DNA of 57,066 bases from an uncultured Sphingomonadales bacterium. Lineage in GTDB: Bacteria; Pseudomonadota; Alphaproteobacteria; Sphingomonadales; Sphingomonadaceae. Shown here piece after piece: positions 1 through 7,990 of the stretch. The DNA lies in the NCBI GenBank assembly GCA_903839675.1, contig CAIMDB010000035.1, positions 180,975 through 238,040 on the forward strand, read 5' to 3'. The notes beneath the pieces are model-generated. The model had not been told where the DNA came from. It did no database searches and worked only from the letters and a program-made list of their open reading frames with translations. The position numbers and the translations under genes are program-made. Within the stretch, counting starts at the first letter, position 1. Each line of letters starts with the position of its first letter.

Positions 1-1056
1 GGCACCGCATTCATGGGCGCCGACCTCATGATCGCCACCCATATCATCGACCAGATTGACGAGGCCGGTTATCTGCCCGTCCGCCTGCTCGACATCACCA
101 ACCGTCTGGAAATCCCGCTTGCCCACGGGGAGGATATTCTCTGTGTCATCCAAACCTTCGAGCCAACGGGCGTCGGTGCGCGGACGCTGGCCGAATGCCT
201 CGCGCTACAAGCAAAGGAAGCGGATCGCTATGATCCGGCGATGGCGCGGCTCATCGACAATCTCGACCTACTGGCGCTGGGCCGCCTGCCTCAGTTGAAG
301 CGCATCTGCGGCGTCGATGATGAAGACATGGCCGATATGATCCGCGAACTGCGCGCTTATGATCCGAAGCCCGGCCTGCGCTTTGGCGGAGAGCCACTTC
401 AAACGGTCACACCCGACATCTTCATCATTGAACGCGGCAAAGGCTGGGCGGTCGAAATCAACTCTGCCAGCCTGCCCAAGGTGCTGATCAACCGCAGCTA
501 TTATGCCGAACTGGCGGGCGCCGGCTGCAAGGACCGCGCCTCAAAGACATGGCTCAACGAATGCATGGCGTCTGCCAACTGGCTGGTCAAAGCGCTCGAC
601 CAGCGCCAGCGAACCATCCTGAAGGTCGCGACCGAATTGGTGAAGCAGCAGGAAGCCTTTTTCCGGCATGGCGTGACACAATTGAAACCGCTCACCCTGC
701 GCCACATTGCCGAGGTGATCGGCATGCATGAATCGACGGTCAGCCGCGTCACGTCCAACAAGTATCTCGCCTGCGCGCGCGGGACCTATGAACTGAAATA
801 CTTCTTCACCAGCGGCATTCAGGCGTCTGACGGCGGCGATGCTGTGTCCGCCGAAGCCGTCAAAAGTGCGATCAAGACATTGATCATGGCCGAAGAGCCG
901 AAGGCGATCCTGTCCGATGACACATTGGTCGAACTGCTTCAGAAGCAAGGCTTTGATATCGCCAGACGGACTGTCGCCAAATATCGCGAAGCAATGGGCA
1001 TTGGGTCATCGGTGCAGCGGCGGCGGCAAAAGGCCATTGAGGCCCGCGCCGCCTAG
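1..1056 (+). CDS. rpoN: RNA polymerase sigma-54 factor RpoN, C-terminal part (cut by window edge)
   Basis: The frame is open from the first base, so the start lies outside the window; 351 residues are visible. RpoN directs core RNA polymerase to -24/-12 promoters that need an ATP-driven activator. The visible part begins in the core-binding region (Asp-rich IIDQIDEAGYL segment near residues 20-30). It continues through a helix-turn-helix near residues 230-260 (LTLRHIAEVIGMHESTVS) and ends with the RpoN box ARRTVAKYRE near residue 321, which reads the -24 element. The N-terminal activator-responsive region is missing only because of the edge. The gene ends 7 bases before a convergent gene. Identification is secure from the RpoN box. 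Unlike many bacteria, no hpf or ptsN follows. Confidence 0.96.
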   Translation, partial: GTAFMGADLMIATHIIDQIDEAGYLPVRLLDITNRLEIPLAHGEDILCVIQTFEPTGVGARTLAECLALQAKEADRYDPAMARLIDNLDLLALGRLPQLKRICGVDDEDMADMIRELRAYDPKPGLRFGGEPLQTVTPDIFIIERGKGWAVEINSASLPKVLINRSYYAELAGAGCKDRASKTWLNECMASANWLVKALDQRQRTILKVATELVKQQEAFFRHGVTQLKPLTLRHIAEVIGMHESTVSRVTSNKYLACARGTYELKYFFTSGIQASDGGDAVSAEAVKSAIKTLIMAEEPKAILSDDTLVELLQKQGFDIARRTVAKYREAMGIGSSVQRRRQKAIEARAA

Positions 1057-1063
1057 CGCCCAA

Positions 1064-1501
1064 TTACTGCGTATTCGGCATCCGATCCCGTACACGCTCC
1101 ATCGCATCGCCCATCTTGCGCAGAGCAGCCTCCAATTCAGGCATAGCAGCGGCCAAGCCACCTGCCATTGCACCTGCGCCAGCCACGGCACGCCGGGAAC
1201 TGTTCTGGATTCGCGCGTCAAAATTCGGATCATCCCGCGACGCCAGATCGCGCACCGTTTTGCCCTGCATTTTTGAAGACTTTCCTGTCAGCGGCTCGAT
1301 CGCCTTGGCAATGCCATCGACACGCAGATCGAGCACGGACTGGACCATAGCGTCCATGCCGCCGGCAAGTGCGGCCTGCATGACGGGATCGTTCAGCTTC
1401 TCAGCCAGAGCTTCGGCCTTCTGCGTTGCAGCAGACGGCGCCTCCTGAGCAAAAGCAGGTGCGGACATGACCAAGACAGCGGTCGCAAGAAGAATACGCA
1501 T
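1064..1501 (-). CDS. Small exported protein of unknown function
   Basis: This 145-residue product starts with a clear signal peptide (MRILLATAVLVMSAPAFAQ, cleavage after AFA), so it should be periplasmic. The mature part is rich in Ala, Met and charged residues and looks helical, with an Ala/Gly-rich stretch near residues 105-120. I recognise no family. The ATG has a good ribosome binding site (GGAGG, 7 bases upstream). It follows the DUF2059 gene on the same strand after an 88-base gap that contains a 7-bp stem (CGGCGGG/CCCGCCG at 1518-1537) without a T-run. Like its neighbour it is a small Met-rich exported protein, so the two may be functionally related, but that is inference. Confidence 0.7.
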   Translation of the reverse strand: MRILLATAVLVMSAPAFAQEAPSAATQKAEALAEKLNDPVMQAALAGGMDAMVQSVLDLRVDGIAKAIEPLTGKSSKMQGKTVRDLASRDDPNFDARIQNSSRRAVAGAGAMAGGLAAAMPELEAALRKMGDAMERVRDRMPNTQ

Positions 1502-1589
1502 CGAGCAGCCTCCATGGCGGCGGGGCGAATCCCGCCGAACGATGCAGGCAAATAGTGGTAGCTAACTTTCGCCTAGCTGAACGGGCAGC

Positions 1590-2234
1590 TTATTGGCCTT
1601 CAGGCGGTGGAGGCGGAGGAAGGTGCGCGGTCGCCGCTTCGACCTTCTTCATGATCTCCGGCATGGCCTGCATCATCGTTGGCGCAATTTTGGCCATGTT
1701 GCTGACCATTTCCGGATCAACAAAGCTCATCATCCAGCGTTGCCCAAATACTTGCCCCGTCGGCGTGCCAAGGAACGCATCCAGCTCGCCAAGCTGGCGT
1801 TCGGAATAGTCACGGGCGTACACGCGGGTCAGGCTCTCCCGAATCCCCGGCTCAATCTTTTCAACCAAGGGGATCATTTCCTTCATCATCACGTCCATGA
1901 AAATTTTCATGCGCTCGCGAAAATGGGGGTCCTTTGCTTCTGCAACTTCCAGCATCGTCTTGTCGCCAGTATCCTGGCGCGCCGCATCTTGGCCGCCTGG
2001 CGGCGCCATGTCCGACGCCTTCATGCCGAACATGGACTCCATCATGCGGTCCATCATCTTGGACATCGTGCCGTCCATCATGCGGCGATAGGTGCCGAGC
2101 GGCCAAAGCTTATCGACGACGCGGACGGCGGCGGCTTCATGGGACTTGCTGATGGAAGGAGGCGGCGTGGTCTGTGCCGACACGGGTGCCGCTGCGAGCA
2201 GGGCCAGTGGAAGTGCAATTCGACGAAGGAACAT
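1590..2234 (-). CDS. Exported DUF2059-domain protein
   Basis: Product of 214 residues. I place the start at the ATG at 2234 because GGAGGGTG lies 6 bases upstream and a signal peptide follows at once (MFLRRIALPLALLAAAPVSAQ); an upstream in-frame start would bury it. The mature part is unusually Met-rich around residues 45-75 (repeated MMD/MME). It then carries a DUF2059-like stretch near residues 130-175, with YARDYSERQLGELDAFLGTP followed by a Gly-Gln pair, the pattern seen in that family, whose function is unknown. The C-terminus is a low-complexity run of Pro. It lies 25 bases downstream of uppP, so it is probably the last gene of the epimerase-uppP unit. Confidence 0.75.
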   Translation of the reverse strand: MFLRRIALPLALLAAAPVSAQTTPPPSISKSHEAAAVRVVDKLWPLGTYRRMMDGTMSKMMDRMMESMFGMKASDMAPPGGQDAARQDTGDKTMLEVAEAKDPHFRERMKIFMDVMMKEMIPLVEKIEPGIRESLTRVYARDYSERQLGELDAFLGTPTGQVFGQRWMMSFVDPEMVSNMAKIAPTMMQAMPEIMKKVEAATAHLPPPPPPEGQ

Positions 2235-2259
2235 AAACAACACCCTCCAAAAGTGACGA

Positions 2260-3063
2260 TCAGCCGATCTGCCCCAACCAGACCAACGCAGCGATACCGG
2301 CCACAATACGATACCATGCAAACGGCCCGAAACCATAGCGTGTCACAATGGCCAGAAACGCTTTGATGACCACAATGGCGACCGCAAACGACACCACAAA
2401 GCCAATGGCGATATTGGTCACGTCCTGTGCGGCAAGGGCTGCGCCTTCCTTATAAAGCGCAAGCGTCGTTGCCCCCATCATGGTCGGCACTGCGACGAAG
2501 AAGCTGAATTCGGCTGCTGTCTTGCGTTCCACGCCCATGGCACGTGCGCCCATGATCGTGGCCCCCGAACGGCTGACGCCGGGGATCATCGACAGACATT
2601 GCACAGCCCCAATGGCCAGCGCGGTCCGCCAGCTCATCTGTTCAACGCTGGCGGTGTGGTTTTCCTTGGCGAACTTCTCAATGACCAAGATCGCAACGCC
2701 ACCGATAATCAGCGCCCAAGCGACCAGTGCCGGCGATTCCAGCATGGCCTTGATCGCCTTATAGGCAATCGCCCCGATGACTGCCGACGGCAGAAAGCCG
2801 AGCAACACATTGCGGGTGAACACAAGCGGACCCTGCTGCAGCGAGAACAGCCCTACCGCCACATCCCAGAAGCGGCGCCAGTAGAGCACAATGACGGCCA
2901 GGATCGCGCCAAGCTGAATGATGATATCAAACGCGCCGCCAGACCCGTCCTTAAAGCCCAGCAGTTCGCCTGCGAGGACAAGGTGGCCTGTCGATGAGAC
3001 GGGAATGAATTCAGTCAGCCCCTCAATGATGCCGAGGAGGATGACAGTCAGCAGATCGCTCAT
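2260..3063 (-). CDS. uppP: Undecaprenyl-diphosphatase UppP (BacA)
   Basis: Integral membrane phosphatase that converts undecaprenyl diphosphate to the monophosphate, recycling the lipid carrier of peptidoglycan and surface glycans; loss or overproduction alters bacitracin sensitivity in other bacteria. The 267-residue length is normal. The two family signatures are present: EGLTEFIPVSSTGH at residues 14-27 and PGVSRSG in the second half; these hold the catalytic Glu, Ser, His and Arg. About eight hydrophobic segments are visible. The ATG overlaps the stop of the upstream epimerase gene by 4 bases (ATGA), indicating translational coupling. Confidence 0.95.
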   Translation of the reverse strand: MSDLLTVILLGIIEGLTEFIPVSSTGHLVLAGELLGFKDGSGGAFDIIIQLGAILAVIVLYWRRFWDVAVGLFSLQQGPLVFTRNVLLGFLPSAVIGAIAYKAIKAMLESPALVAWALIIGGVAILVIEKFAKENHTASVEQMSWRTALAIGAVQCLSMIPGVSRSGATIMGARAMGVERKTAAEFSFFVAVPTMMGATTLALYKEGAALAAQDVTNIAIGFVVSFAVAIVVIKAFLAIVTRYGFGPFAWYRIVAGIAALVWLGQIG

Positions 3064-3995
3064 GCAGCCGCCCCGAAGCGGCCATGGCGGCGATATTCGA
3101 CCAGCCAGCCCTGCGCGACAGCGTCCATCGGCGTGGCAGGCACGCCAAGTGCCTTAAGACCCTTCGCCTTGGGGGCAACGACATTGTCAGACTGGAGCAT
3201 CAGCCACTGGTCGCGCGAAATCGGCGCACCGGGCAGCCAGCCGGTCAAAGTCGCCATGGCACCCGCCACAGGGTCTGGCACATCGATGAACAGCGGCGCA
3301 CGGCCCGTCCGGTCCGCGATCCACTGATTGATCTCGCGCATCGACAGCACGGTTGGCCCACCGAGCTCATATGTCGCGCCGTCAGACCCGCCGGACTTCA
3401 GCGCTGCGGCACACGCCGCATGGCCAACGTCGCCGGCAAAGACGGGCTGGAACTTGGTGTCACCGCCGATAATGGGGCAGATGGGCAACATGCGGATCAG
3501 CGCGGCAAAACGGTTGATGAACGCATCTTCCCGACCGAAGACAATGGATGGCCGCAGGATCGTCGCCTTGGGGAAGGCTTTACGCACCGCCGCCTCACCA
3601 TCGCCTTTGGTGCGTCCATAAGCCGAAGGACTGTCCGAGTCTGCGCCAATGGCCGACATTTGGACGAACGACGCCACACCGGCGCTGGCAGCCGCCTCCG
3701 CCACATTGCGCGCGCCATCGACATGAATGCGCTGCATATCCGCAAAGCTGCCGACCAGATTGATGACAGCATCAGCGCCTTCGACGGCGCGACCAAGTGT
3801 TTCCGGGCGTGTCACATCCGCGGCCACAAAGGAGATCTGGCCAAGGTTTGCCTGCGCCTTCAGATACCAGGAACTTTTCGGGCTGCGCTCTGCCACGCGT
3901 ACGCGGGCGCCGGACCGCAGAAGAGCTTCGACCACATAGCGCCCGACAAATCCGCCACCGCCAAAGACCGTAACCAAAGCTTCTTTCATCGTCAT
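3060..3995 (-). CDS. NAD(P)-dependent epimerase/dehydratase, complex I NDUFA9-like
   Basis: Atypical short-chain dehydrogenase of 311 residues. The N-terminus has the Rossmann signature VTVFGGGGFVGRYVV (Gly-rich loop). Family features follow: DVTRPETL, the NLVGSFAD segment, SAIGAD, and Y-x3-K in SAYGRTKGDGE. This pattern matches the NDUFA9 / 39-kDa complex I accessory subunit-like group, common in alphaproteobacteria, whose bacterial role is poorly defined. I start at the ATG at 3995 because AGGGA lies about 5 bases upstream; an ATG at 3989 is also possible. Longer readings would run towards the tRNA gene and add non-conserved sequence. It is coupled by a 4-base overlap to uppP. Confidence 0.85.
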   Translation of the reverse strand: MTMKEALVTVFGGGGFVGRYVVEALLRSGARVRVAERSPKSSWYLKAQANLGQISFVAADVTRPETLGRAVEGADAVINLVGSFADMQRIHVDGARNVAEAAASAGVASFVQMSAIGADSDSPSAYGRTKGDGEAAVRKAFPKATILRPSIVFGREDAFINRFAALIRMLPICPIIGGDTKFQPVFAGDVGHAACAAALKSGGSDGATYELGGPTVLSMREINQWIADRTGRAPLFIDVPDPVAGAMATLTGWLPGAPISRDQWLMLQSDNVVAPKAKGLKALGVPATPMDAVAQGWLVEYRRHGRFGAAA

Positions 3996-4115
3996 CAAAT
4001 TCCCTTGCTGAGGTAAGCCCGCCAATGCCCGCGCCGAAGCCTGTTGACAAGCGGCAATGGCCTGCCTAATCGCGCCGCTTCGTTCCGCATTGACCCACAT
4101 CGGGATCTGCGCCGT

Positions 4116-4202
<87 letters not shown>

Positions 4203-4295
4203 TTTTTCTGGTATCAGTCGCAAAATTTTAGACGCGCCGGAAATTGTCGGAAGCCCCCGCATCTTCTTTATGCGCCATGGCGTCGGCAATGCAGG

Positions 4296-5354
4296 CTAGG
4301 CCGGTTCTTTGCTGGTCCGCATGACGTCTTGCAGCACGCCAAGGAACTGGTCCGTCGAATAGTTCCAATCAAAGCTCGCGCCATATTGGGCCACGACCTT
4401 GCGATCCATTTTAACAGCGTTGCTAATGGCGTGCGCCAGATCCTCATCCAGCGCGCCCACTGGTTGCGTCAGCGCATCTGTTGGGCCGCGACCGTTAAGG
4501 CCGACGACATCCAATGGCCCCGGCACCGGAAAGCCCGCCACAGGCACGCCACAGGCCAAGGCTTCGATCATGACGAGCCCGAACGTGTCTGTCAGGCTTG
4601 GGAAGACAAAAACGTCTGCCGCGCGATAGGCACTCGCCAGAGCTTCGGCATGTAGTGCGCCAAGAAAGACAGCGTCTGGGTAGCGCTCCCTGAGCATGGC
4701 AAGGTCCGGCCCGTCGCCAACGATGACCTTGGTTCCAGCGGTGGCAAGGCCCAGAAATACTTCTAGGTTCTTTTCAACCGCGACCCGACCGACCGACAAT
4801 AAAATTGGCTTTGGCAGGTTTGCGAGTGCAGGGTGGATATCCCCTTCAGGATGGAAGACGGCTTTGTCGATGCCGCGCGTCCACAGGCGCGCCCGGTCTA
4901 TGCCCCGTCCAGCGAGCTCCTCGCCCAGCCTGGGGGTCGATACGAGCACCGCGCTGGACGATTTGTGAAACCGCCGCATGATCGGCCAGAACCGATCCGG
5001 CGAAATCCCCGTGCGGGCGGCGGCATAGTCTGGGAAGCGGGTGTGGAAGGCCGTCGTAAACCGCACACCATTGGCCTTGCACCAGGCACGCGTGGTCCAT
5101 CCGATAGGACCTTCGGTCACAATGTGGACGACATCTGGCCGGAAGGCCTTCAGCGCCCGCCGCGCGGCGAAGCGTGGGGCAATGGCGAGGCGTATTTCCG
5201 AATAGCCCGGCATCGGCACCGTCAGGAACTGATCCGGCGTGATCAGTTCAACTTCGTATCCCCGCTCCATCAGAATCCCAACCGTTGTTGAGATGCTGCG
5301 GACGACGCCGTTGACCTGCGGGAACCACGCGTCGGTGGCGATCGCAATCCTCAC
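4296..5354 (-). CDS. GT4 glycosyltransferase, Agt-like (glycolipid synthesis)
   Basis: Family 4 (GT-B fold) glycosyltransferase of 352 residues. The N-terminus MRIAIATDAWFPQVNGVVRS is the acceptor-side signature of the subgroup that includes Agrobacterium Agt, which makes phosphorus-free glycosyl-diacylglycerols during phosphate starvation. The C-terminal donor domain shows SVGRVAVEKN, VGDGP, and the EX7E-type motif around TDTFGLVMIEALACGVPV. The ATG overlaps the stop of the upstream metallophosphoesterase by 4 bases. That pairing (phospholipase C PlcP makes diacylglycerol, Agt glycosylates it) is the established lipid-remodelling gene order in several alphaproteobacteria, so substrate assignment rests on context as well as motifs. 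Other GT4 mannosyltransferases have similar N-termini. Confidence 0.8.
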   Translation of the reverse strand: MRIAIATDAWFPQVNGVVRSISTTVGILMERGYEVELITPDQFLTVPMPGYSEIRLAIAPRFAARRALKAFRPDVVHIVTEGPIGWTTRAWCKANGVRFTTAFHTRFPDYAAARTGISPDRFWPIMRRFHKSSSAVLVSTPRLGEELAGRGIDRARLWTRGIDKAVFHPEGDIHPALANLPKPILLSVGRVAVEKNLEVFLGLATAGTKVIVGDGPDLAMLRERYPDAVFLGALHAEALASAYRAADVFVFPSLTDTFGLVMIEALACGVPVAGFPVPGPLDVVGLNGRGPTDALTQPVGALDEDLAHAISNAVKMDRKVVAQYGASFDWNYSTDQFLGVLQDVMRTSKEPA

Positions 5355-6235
5355 GCGGCAACCATCGACTTGGCCGCGTTCTGGCGGTCACGCACAATCT
5401 CTGCCCAGTCGAGGATCGACATGGCGCCCGTGCGGTCTTCAACCAGCGCCGTGCAGCTTTCCACCCAGTCGCCATCGTTATAATAGGTCATGTCACCAAT
5501 CTGCCGGATTTCCGCACAGTGGATGTGGCCGCAGACAACGCCATCAACGCCGCGTTGCTGGGCTTCACGGACAACGGCTTCTTCAAACTGGTAGATAAAC
5601 TGGACGGCGTTCTTCACGCGCTTCTTCAGATAGGCCGAGAGCGACCAATAGGGCATGCCAAAGCGACGGCGGACGCGGTTGAAGATCTGGTTGACGCGCA
5701 GCAGCACCGAATAGGCCTTGTCCCCAAGGAAGGCGAGCCACTTGGCATAAAGGACAATCCCGTCAAAGGCATCGCCATGCGTGACCAACAGACGGCGGCC
5801 ATCGCGCGTTTCATGGATCGCTTCATTGTGAATGGTGATGCCGCCAAAGCTGAGGCCCGCATATTCGCGCAGCATCTCATCATGATTGCCGACAATATAG
5901 ATAACGCGGGTACCGCGATGCGCCATCTTCAAGAGGCGGCGGACGACTTCGTTATGTTCATCGGGCCAGTACCAGCCCTTGCTCAGCCGCCAGCCGTCGA
6001 TGATATCGCCCGTCAGGTAAAGCGTTTCGCATTCGACGCTGGCAAGGAAGTCGAGCAGCAAAGTCGCGTTACAGCCGGACGTGCCAAGATGAATGTCGGA
6101 AATCCAGATGGTCCGGTACTTCTGCTTGGGCGTAAAGCTGCGCGGCTCGGGATGGTCGAGCCAGGTCGGCGGACGAAAATCCATGAGACCCGTGTCGATC
6201 TGCTTTGCGATCAGTTCCTTGGTGCTCGTCGTCAT
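5351..6235 (-). CDS. plcP: PlcP-like metallophosphoesterase (phospholipase C type)
   Basis: Calcineurin-like phosphoesterase of 294 residues. Metal-binding motifs appear in order: SDIHLG (Asp47, His49), GDIIDGW (near 76), GNHDE (near 117), HGDAFDG and GHIH. These enzymes are often named UDP-2,3-diacylglucosamine diphosphatase, but the variant with YWSLSAYLK, RRRGVDGVVCGHIH-type context and NDGDWVESCTAL is the PlcP group, which removes phosphorylated headgroups from phospholipids under phosphate limitation. Direct coupling (4-base overlap) to an Agt-like glycosyltransferase supports PlcP. I chose the ATG at 6235; it is preceded by GGGGGG, whereas an in-frame ATG at 6262 has no visible ribosome binding site. 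The gap to the upstream PLP-fold gene is 59 bases, so they may share a transcript. Confidence 0.82.
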   Translation of the reverse strand: MTTSTKELIAKQIDTGLMDFRPPTWLDHPEPRSFTPKQKYRTIWISDIHLGTSGCNATLLLDFLASVECETLYLTGDIIDGWRLSKGWYWPDEHNEVVRRLLKMAHRGTRVIYIVGNHDEMLREYAGLSFGGITIHNEAIHETRDGRRLLVTHGDAFDGIVLYAKWLAFLGDKAYSVLLRVNQIFNRVRRRFGMPYWSLSAYLKKRVKNAVQFIYQFEEAVVREAQQRGVDGVVCGHIHCAEIRQIGDMTYYNDGDWVESCTALVEDRTGAMSILDWAEIVRDRQNAAKSMVAA

Positions 6236-6294
6236 ATCAACCCCCCGATGTGTTTGCGTCATTTGTGGCGATCTAAAATTTGTCTTGTCAGCGG

Positions 6295-7821
6295 CTATTG
6301 CTTGAGCTTGAGATAGCGCTCGATCCGCCCCGCAATCTGGCCGAGATCATCTGCCAGACGACGTCGGAGCGACGACGTATCCATTGCCGAAAATTCAACC
6401 ATTTGCGGCATCGACAGGCCGATACGCAGGGTCGCTCCAAAGCGACCGTCAGGCATGCGAACGCAGCGGACCGGCTCTCCCAGTCTTAGGCCGAACAGGT
6501 CCTGCACCTTGCCGTCGTCGCCATTGGCCAGCGACTGATGCAGCCCGCGCGCAAATTCGAAGTCATGCGCAGGGTTAATCTCGCTCAGATCGATCGTGGC
6601 TAGCGTCCGGATCTCCATCGGCACGGCCTGCGCTTCCCGCTCATCCATATAACCCATCGGCTTGACATGGCTCGCCCCAAGCCGCCGCGTGAGCACGGCA
6701 ATCTCTTCTTCAAAGAGATCAACCGTGCGCTTGATTTCCGTCGGGTGGAGGCGATGGAACAGTTCCAACTCAAAGATGCTCGCTTCCAGCCGCAGCAACA
6801 GCCCAAGGTTTGAGCCTTGCGGAAGCCGCCCCGCATCTGGCCAAGAGGCAGGCCATTCCGCGCGGAGAAAAACGGTTTCAAAACCGGGAGGCAGAGGCGC
6901 CGCCTTGGCGGCCGTTGCTGCAGGAACGAGCGCAAAGCCGCTGAACGGAGGGCCGCCCATGAACTTGCTGCCCGTCAGGAAAACAGTGCAGCCCCGCGCA
7001 AGATAAGCACCCACCAGGCTGCGACTTATGCGCGCCTGACAAGCATCCACCACGAAGCTCATCTTATCCCCGAAGCGGCGGCGCAGGGCGTCGATATGCC
7101 CCATGGAGGGGGCGACGAGACCCGTCTTAGACCCATGGACCACATGCACGAGCGGATGACGGCCTTGGGCGATCGCTTCGGCCACATAAGCGCCAATCGA
7201 CAAAAGGACGTCTTCGGATGGAAGCGGCTGCCCCTTGTCCGACCGGATCGGCACATCGATCACTTGTATGGTGGCGGCGAAGTCCGCATCCAGCGGAAGA
7301 CCGGCTTCCACCTTGATGCTCTGCGGCGTCACCTTCGCGAAGTGGCAGGCCTTGGCCGCATGGACGCTGCCGTCCCCAACTTCGTCTGCACCAAGCAGAA
7401 TGTTGTCGATACCGGCGGACCCTGCACGAACGGCCGTCGCAAGGCCAACATATTCAAGGTCGGTGCCCGATGCCGCGAAGACGATGTCGACGCTTGTCGG
7501 CACATTCCACGATTTGCGCAGGCGGGACCGAAGGTCTTCCAGCGCGGTTGTGTAACCGTCCTGCTCCAGGACAAAGCCGGGAGCAAGTTCCAGCACGCGA
7601 CGGCGCACTTCGGCCATCGCGGGGACAGAAATGAAGTTTGCTGTCGAAGAGGAATAGGCAATCAGCGTCTGTGGACGCGGCACTGTCAGATAGCGGTTCA
7701 GCCCCGTCGCGGGGTCGATAAGGATGCGCTCATCGCCACCATCGGTCATGATGATCGTCAGCGGGTCAGCCAGCAGGTCATCTTGGTCGTAGCTGGTAAA
7801 CTGCGTTTGAATGACGGCCAT
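6295..7821 (-). CDS. Uncharacterised PLP-fold protein, paralogue A
   Basis: A 508-residue protein that I cannot assign to a named family. It has the layout of a fold-type I (aminotransferase class V-like) PLP enzyme. A conserved VDIVFAASGTDLE near residue 111 could be the cofactor phosphate-binding loop. HVVHGSKTGLVAP lies near 226, VVDACQ near 257 (Asp259 in the place that contacts the pyridine nitrogen), and TGSKFMGGPP near 283 (Lys286 as candidate Schiff-base lysine). A C-terminal domain with MPDGRFGATLRIGLSMPQM follows. Paralogue B at 29835-31349 matches over the whole length. The start is uncertain: ATG codons at 7821 and 7833 and a GTG at 7899 are in frame, none with a good ribosome binding site; B supports a short N-terminus. 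It lies just upstream of plcP on the same strand. Confidence 0.75.
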   Translation of the reverse strand: MAVIQTQFTSYDQDDLLADPLTIIMTDGGDERILIDPATGLNRYLTVPRPQTLIAYSSSTANFISVPAMAEVRRRVLELAPGFVLEQDGYTTALEDLRSRLRKSWNVPTSVDIVFAASGTDLEYVGLATAVRAGSAGIDNILLGADEVGDGSVHAAKACHFAKVTPQSIKVEAGLPLDADFAATIQVIDVPIRSDKGQPLPSEDVLLSIGAYVAEAIAQGRHPLVHVVHGSKTGLVAPSMGHIDALRRRFGDKMSFVVDACQARISRSLVGAYLARGCTVFLTGSKFMGGPPFSGFALVPAATAAKAAPLPPGFETVFLRAEWPASWPDAGRLPQGSNLGLLLRLEASIFELELFHRLHPTEIKRTVDLFEEEIAVLTRRLGASHVKPMGYMDEREAQAVPMEIRTLATIDLSEINPAHDFEFARGLHQSLANGDDGKVQDLFGLRLGEPVRCVRMPDGRFGATLRIGLSMPQMVEFSAMDTSSLRRRLADDLGQIAGRIERYLKLKQ

Positions 7822-7893
7822 CCTTTGCCACATTTGACACGGGTAGAGTAGGCCTAGTTCGTTGCATGGAAACGACAATTTCGTTTCAAATCG

Positions 7894-7932
7894 CGTCACA
7901 AATTTGAGACAAATCTGTCATTTAAGGTCAAT
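7894..7932 (-). promoter_or_regulatory. Candidate operator of paralogue A (11-bp phased TGACA repeats)
   Basis: Read on the minus strand, the A+T-rich upstream region contains TTGACCTTAAATGACAG followed by GTCTCAAATTT and GTGACGC, in roughly 11-base steps with A/T spacers. The first part nearly repeats upstream of paralogue B. A single plus-strand CTGTCAT (7915-7921) equals one half of a PhoB box, but its partner is degenerate, so the regulator is not identified. Confidence 0.35.
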
Positions 7933-7990
7933 TGAAACCGTCCAAAGTTCACCTGGGTCCAACGCGCATTGCCGATGAGGAGCGCAAACC

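Noticed and set aside
1518-1537. Intrinsic terminator after the DUF2059 gene
   Set aside because: A 7-bp GC stem exists but no T-run follows on the minus strand, and the next gene's ribosome binding site lies immediately beyond.
7915-7932. Canonical PhoB box (CTGTCAT-N4-CTGTCAT) upstream of paralogue A
   Set aside because: One exact CTGTCAT is present, on the strand opposite to the gene, but the second repeat at the right spacing matches at only two of seven positions. I kept the element as a candidate operator without naming the regulator.
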